Assembly (NCBI RefSeq): GCF_003143855.1
Contig: NZ_QFRK01000058.1
Coordinates: 1-40,747, forward strand
Direction of reading: 5' to 3'
DNA length: 40,747 nt
Source of the DNA: Streptomyces sp. NWU339
GTDB taxonomy: Bacteria > Actinomycetota > Actinomycetes > Streptomycetales > Streptomycetaceae
A program made the translations under genes and the position numbers. The notes beneath the pieces were generated by a model that saw nothing but the letters and a program-made list of their open reading frames with translations, did not search any database and was not told where the DNA came from. This document shows positions 38,773-40,747 of this stretch, piece after piece (position 1 is the stretch's first letter; each line of letters opens with the position of its first letter).

Positions 38773-38812
38773 TTGACACCCAGAGCTCGTGCCATCTAAC
38801 TTCGAAAAAAGT
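38773..38812 (+). promoter_or_regulatory. Thioesterase promoter with inverted repeat over the -10
   Basis: A perfect TTGACA (38773-38778) is followed after 18 bases by TAACTT (38797-38802). ACTT-CGAAAA-AAGT (38799-38812) is an inverted repeat covering the -10 box, in the divergent spacer between HxlR and the thioesterase, a likely HxlR operator. Confidence 0.6.
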
Positions 38813-38836
38813 AGCCAGGTGGGGAAAGGTGTTTCC

Positions 38837-39322
38837 GTGGAAAGATCACGCACGTTCGGCTGGGAGGACCCGGGCATCCTGGACGCGGCCATGGGGCAGG
38901 ACAGCGGTCTCACCGTGATGTGCGACTGGCTGGCCGGCCGTCTTCCCGACCCGCCGGTCGCTGCGGCTCTCGGGATGACTCTCGAGGAGGTCGAGCAGGG
39001 CCGTGTGGTGTTCGCACTCGTCCCCGGCGAGGAGCACTACAACCCGCTCGGCAGCGTGCACGGCGGTGTCTATGCCACCCTGCTCGACTCGGCGGCGGGC
39101 TGTGCGGTGCTGTCGATCCTGCCGAAGGGCACGCGGTACACCTCGCTCGACCTGAACGTGAAGTTCCTGCGCCCGGTCACCGTCGACACGGGCAAGGTCC
39201 GGGCCGTCGGCACGGTCCTCAAGAGTGGGCGGCGTACGGCGTTCGCCCAGGTCGAACTCGTCGATTCGGCGGACCGGTTGCTCGCCCACGCCACCAGCAG
39301 CTGCATGCTCTTCCCTGCCTGA
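38837..39322 (+). CDS. PaaI-type hotdog-fold thioesterase
   Basis: 161-residue hotdog-fold protein that would hydrolyse aryl- or acyl-CoA thioesters. The helix-and-loop motif HYNPLGSVHGGVYATLLDSA contains the HGG signature and the Asp in the position of the catalytic acid, followed by YTSLDLNVKFLRPVTVDTGK and RRTAFAQVELVDSADRLLAH. GTG 38837 is chosen because the promoter with its transcription start near 38809 lies downstream of the alternative GTG at 38789. It is divergent from the HxlR gene. Confidence 0.85.
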   Translation: MERSRTFGWEDPGILDAAMGQDSGLTVMCDWLAGRLPDPPVAAALGMTLEEVEQGRVVFALVPGEEHYNPLGSVHGGVYATLLDSAAGCAVLSILPKGTRYTSLDLNVKFLRPVTVDTGKVRAVGTVLKSGRRTAFAQVELVDSADRLLAHATSSCMLFPA

Positions 39323-39430
39323 CCGTCCCTGCGCCCGCCGGGTCGCCGCGCGCAACGTGACTCAGGTGGAGCCGGCCGTCCCCGGTGCCGGGTCCGGGAC
39401 TTCCCAGTGGACCCGGCCCTTCGAGGAGTC

Positions 39431-39593
39431 CGAAACTTTCGCTCTTACTTCACGTCATTTCTGATCTAGATTCTGAGTGATTCCTTGTGTGGGTGCTCGC
39501 CTTGCTGTGAACCTGTGTCTGAGCTGGCGATTTCTCTGTTCTCGTGGTTCTGAATGGGCGTCGAAGATTTCGAAATAATTACCGAAACTGTTG
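39431..39593 (+). promoter_or_regulatory. Xylanase-type inverted-repeat elements upstream of the xylanase gene
   Basis: CGAAACTTTCG (39431-39441) is an exact copy of the inverted repeat I know from Streptomyces xylanase promoters. A degenerate copy, CGAAACTGTTG, lies at 39583-39593, and TTTCGAAA (39568-39575) is a related palindrome. They occupy the 334-base spacer before the xylanase ATG, which has no gene. A xylose/xylan-responsive repressor is the expected ligand. Confidence 0.6.
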
Positions 39594-39656
39594 ACGTCTG
39601 ACGCGTGCAGGCCAACACTGGCGCCGTCGTGGAACCTCCAGGAGAGGAAACCCCCC

Positions 39657-40649
39657 ATGAACGTGCTCGCCCGACCGAGGTGCCGCAGAAGCGGCCCCGT
39701 CACGCTGTTCATCAGAAGTGCGTGGGCCATCGCGCTGGCCGCGCTGGCCGCGATGCTGCTGCCGGGTACCGCCCACGCCGACACGGTCGTCACGACGAAC
39801 CAGACCGGCACCGACAACGGCTACTACTACTCGTTCTGGACCGACAGCCAGGGCACCGTCTCCATGAACATGGGTTCCGGCGGCCAGTACAGCACCTCGT
39901 GGCGCGACACCGGCAACTTCGTCGCCGGCAAGGGCTGGAGCACCGGCGGGCGCCGGAGTGTGACCTACTCGGGCACCTTCAACCCGTCGGGCAACGCGTA
40001 CCTGACCCTCTACGGATGGTCGACCAACCCGCTCGTGGAGTACTACATCGTCGACAACTGGGGCACCTACCGGCCCACGGGGACGTTCAAGGGCACCGTC
40101 ACCAGCGACGGCGGCACGTACGACATCTACGAGACGACCCGCTACAACGCCCCCTCCGTCGAGGGCACCAGGACCTTCCAGCAGTACTGGAGCGTCCGGC
40201 AGTCCAAGCGGACGGGCGGCACCATCACCACCGGCAACCACTTCGACGCGTGGGCCCGGAACGGCATGAACCTGGGCACCTTCAACTACATGATCATGGC
40301 GACCGAGGGTTACCAGAGCAGCGGCAGCTCCAACATCACGGTCGGCGGCACGGGATCCGGCGGTGGTGGCGGTGGTGGCGGTGGTGGTTGTGCCGCGACG
40401 TTGTCGGCCGGTCAGCAGTGGGGTGACCGGTACAACCTCAACGTCTCCGTCACCGGGTCCAGCGACTGGACGGTGACGATGAACGTGCCGTCGCCGGCGA
40501 AGGTGCTGTCCACCTGGAACGTCAGCGCGAGTTATCCCAGCGCGCAGGTGCTGACCGCCCGGCCCAACGGCAACGGCAACAACTGGGGCGTGACCATCCA
40601 GCCCAACGGCAACTGGACCTGGCCGACGGTCTCCTGCAGCGCGGGCTGA
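39657..40649 (+). CDS. xlnB: Secreted GH11 endo-1,4-beta-xylanase with CBM2-type module
   Basis: 330-residue secreted enzyme. A 41-residue signal peptide (basic start, hydrophobic AWAIALAALAAMLLPG, cleavage after AHA) is followed by a GH11 beta-jelly-roll with nucleophile Glu128 in LVEYYIVDNWG and acid/base Glu217 in MATEGYQSSGSS, and the thumb sequence RYNAPSVEGTRTFQQYWSVR. A Gly-only linker (about 235-244) leads to a carbohydrate-binding module of about 85 residues closed by Cys245 and Cys327, with exposed Trp residues. The architecture and the following secreted gene match XlnB of Streptomyces lividans. AGGAG precedes the ATG. Controlled presumably by the inverted repeats upstream. Confidence 0.94.
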   Translation: MNVLARPRCRRSGPVTLFIRSAWAIALAALAAMLLPGTAHADTVVTTNQTGTDNGYYYSFWTDSQGTVSMNMGSGGQYSTSWRDTGNFVAGKGWSTGGRRSVTYSGTFNPSGNAYLTLYGWSTNPLVEYYIVDNWGTYRPTGTFKGTVTSDGGTYDIYETTRYNAPSVEGTRTFQQYWSVRQSKRTGGTITTGNHFDAWARNGMNLGTFNYMIMATEGYQSSGSSNITVGGTGSGGGGGGGGGGCAATLSAGQQWGDRYNLNVSVTGSSDWTVTMNVPSPAKVLSTWNVSASYPSAQVLTARPNGNGNNWGVTIQPNGNWTWPTVSCSAG

Positions 40650-40682
40650 ACCGGACACGAGGAGTGAGGAGGACCCACTCGT

Positions 40683-40747
40683 ATGCGCACCAGACTCCGT
40701 TCGTCCTTGCGTTCCCTGGTCACCGGGATGGCCGTCGCCGCGCTGGC
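40683..40747 (+). CDS. Start of a secreted protein, probably acetylxylan esterase (cut by window end)
   Basis: Only the first 21 codons are present: MRTRLRSSLRSLVTGMAVAA, a basic stretch followed by a hydrophobic segment, as in a signal peptide. An AGGAGG lies about ten bases before the ATG, 33 bases after the xylanase stop, so the two genes are probably one operon. In S. lividans the gene downstream of xlnB is axeA (acetylxylan esterase); the identity here is inferred from that arrangement, not from the visible sequence. Confidence 0.55.
   Translation, partial: MRTRLRSSLRSLVTGMAVAAL

Overview
The window is high-GC actinobacterial DNA with Streptomyces character: strong G/C third-position bias, GTG/TTG starts, purine-rich ribosome binding sites, an actinobacterial RNase P RNA gene, and a xylanase next to a second secreted protein at the right edge. 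No tRNA, rRNA, CRISPR array, insertion sequence or prophage was recognised.

Left part (1-2.2 kb): an AraC-type regulator and an EamA-type transporter whose last codons run into rnpB (about 1771-2174), a gene that ORF-based annotation misses.

Conflict/peptide locus (2.4-13.3 kb): this is the most interesting region. On the + strand are a small trypsin-co-occurring-domain protein, a short FxSxx-COOH-like peptide and an HExxH-type putative peptide-modifying enzyme. Converging from the right is a four-gene minus-strand operon in which every junction overlaps: a trypsin-like protease with a C-terminal effector-associated domain, a VMAP-like protein with an N-terminal effector-associated domain, a MoxR AAA+ ATPase, and a giant FxsT-type protein (SAV_2336/vWA-like domain, NB-ARC ATPase, TPRs). 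This combines the parts of a vWA-MoxR-VMAP ternary NTP-dependent conflict system with a RiPP-like peptide. The peptide lacks the Phe of its family motif, and no FxsB-type radical SAM enzyme is present.

Middle (13.8-19.3 kb): an RHH/PIN toxin-antitoxin pair, a methyltransferase, a site-2 protease with CBS domains, small conserved proteins, decayed reading frames and an MntP-like metal efflux pump.

PQQ region (19.3-28.9 kb): a complete minus-strand pathway consisting of a PQQ-associated cupredoxin-like protein, a PQQ alcohol dehydrogenase with a lanthanide-type Asp-Tyr-Asp motif and no signal peptide, pqqA, a strong hairpin, then pqqBCDE. Upstream on the same strand lie a regulator combining an AcoR/MimR-like sensory region with a LytTR domain, and katG. 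Two near-identical 21-bp direct repeats precede the PQQ operon.

Right part (29-40.7 kb): DUF2267 and Hsp20 stress proteins with a near-consensus promoter; oxidoreductases (SDR, F420/NADP-type, zinc alcohol dehydrogenase, 3-hydroxyisobutyrate-dehydrogenase-like); a soluble Ser/Thr kinase; a Phd/RelE module lying between a decayed and an intact HATPase gene; an HxlR regulator divergent from a thioesterase; and a GH11 xylanase with a carbohydrate-binding module followed by the start of another secreted protein, probably acetylxylan esterase.
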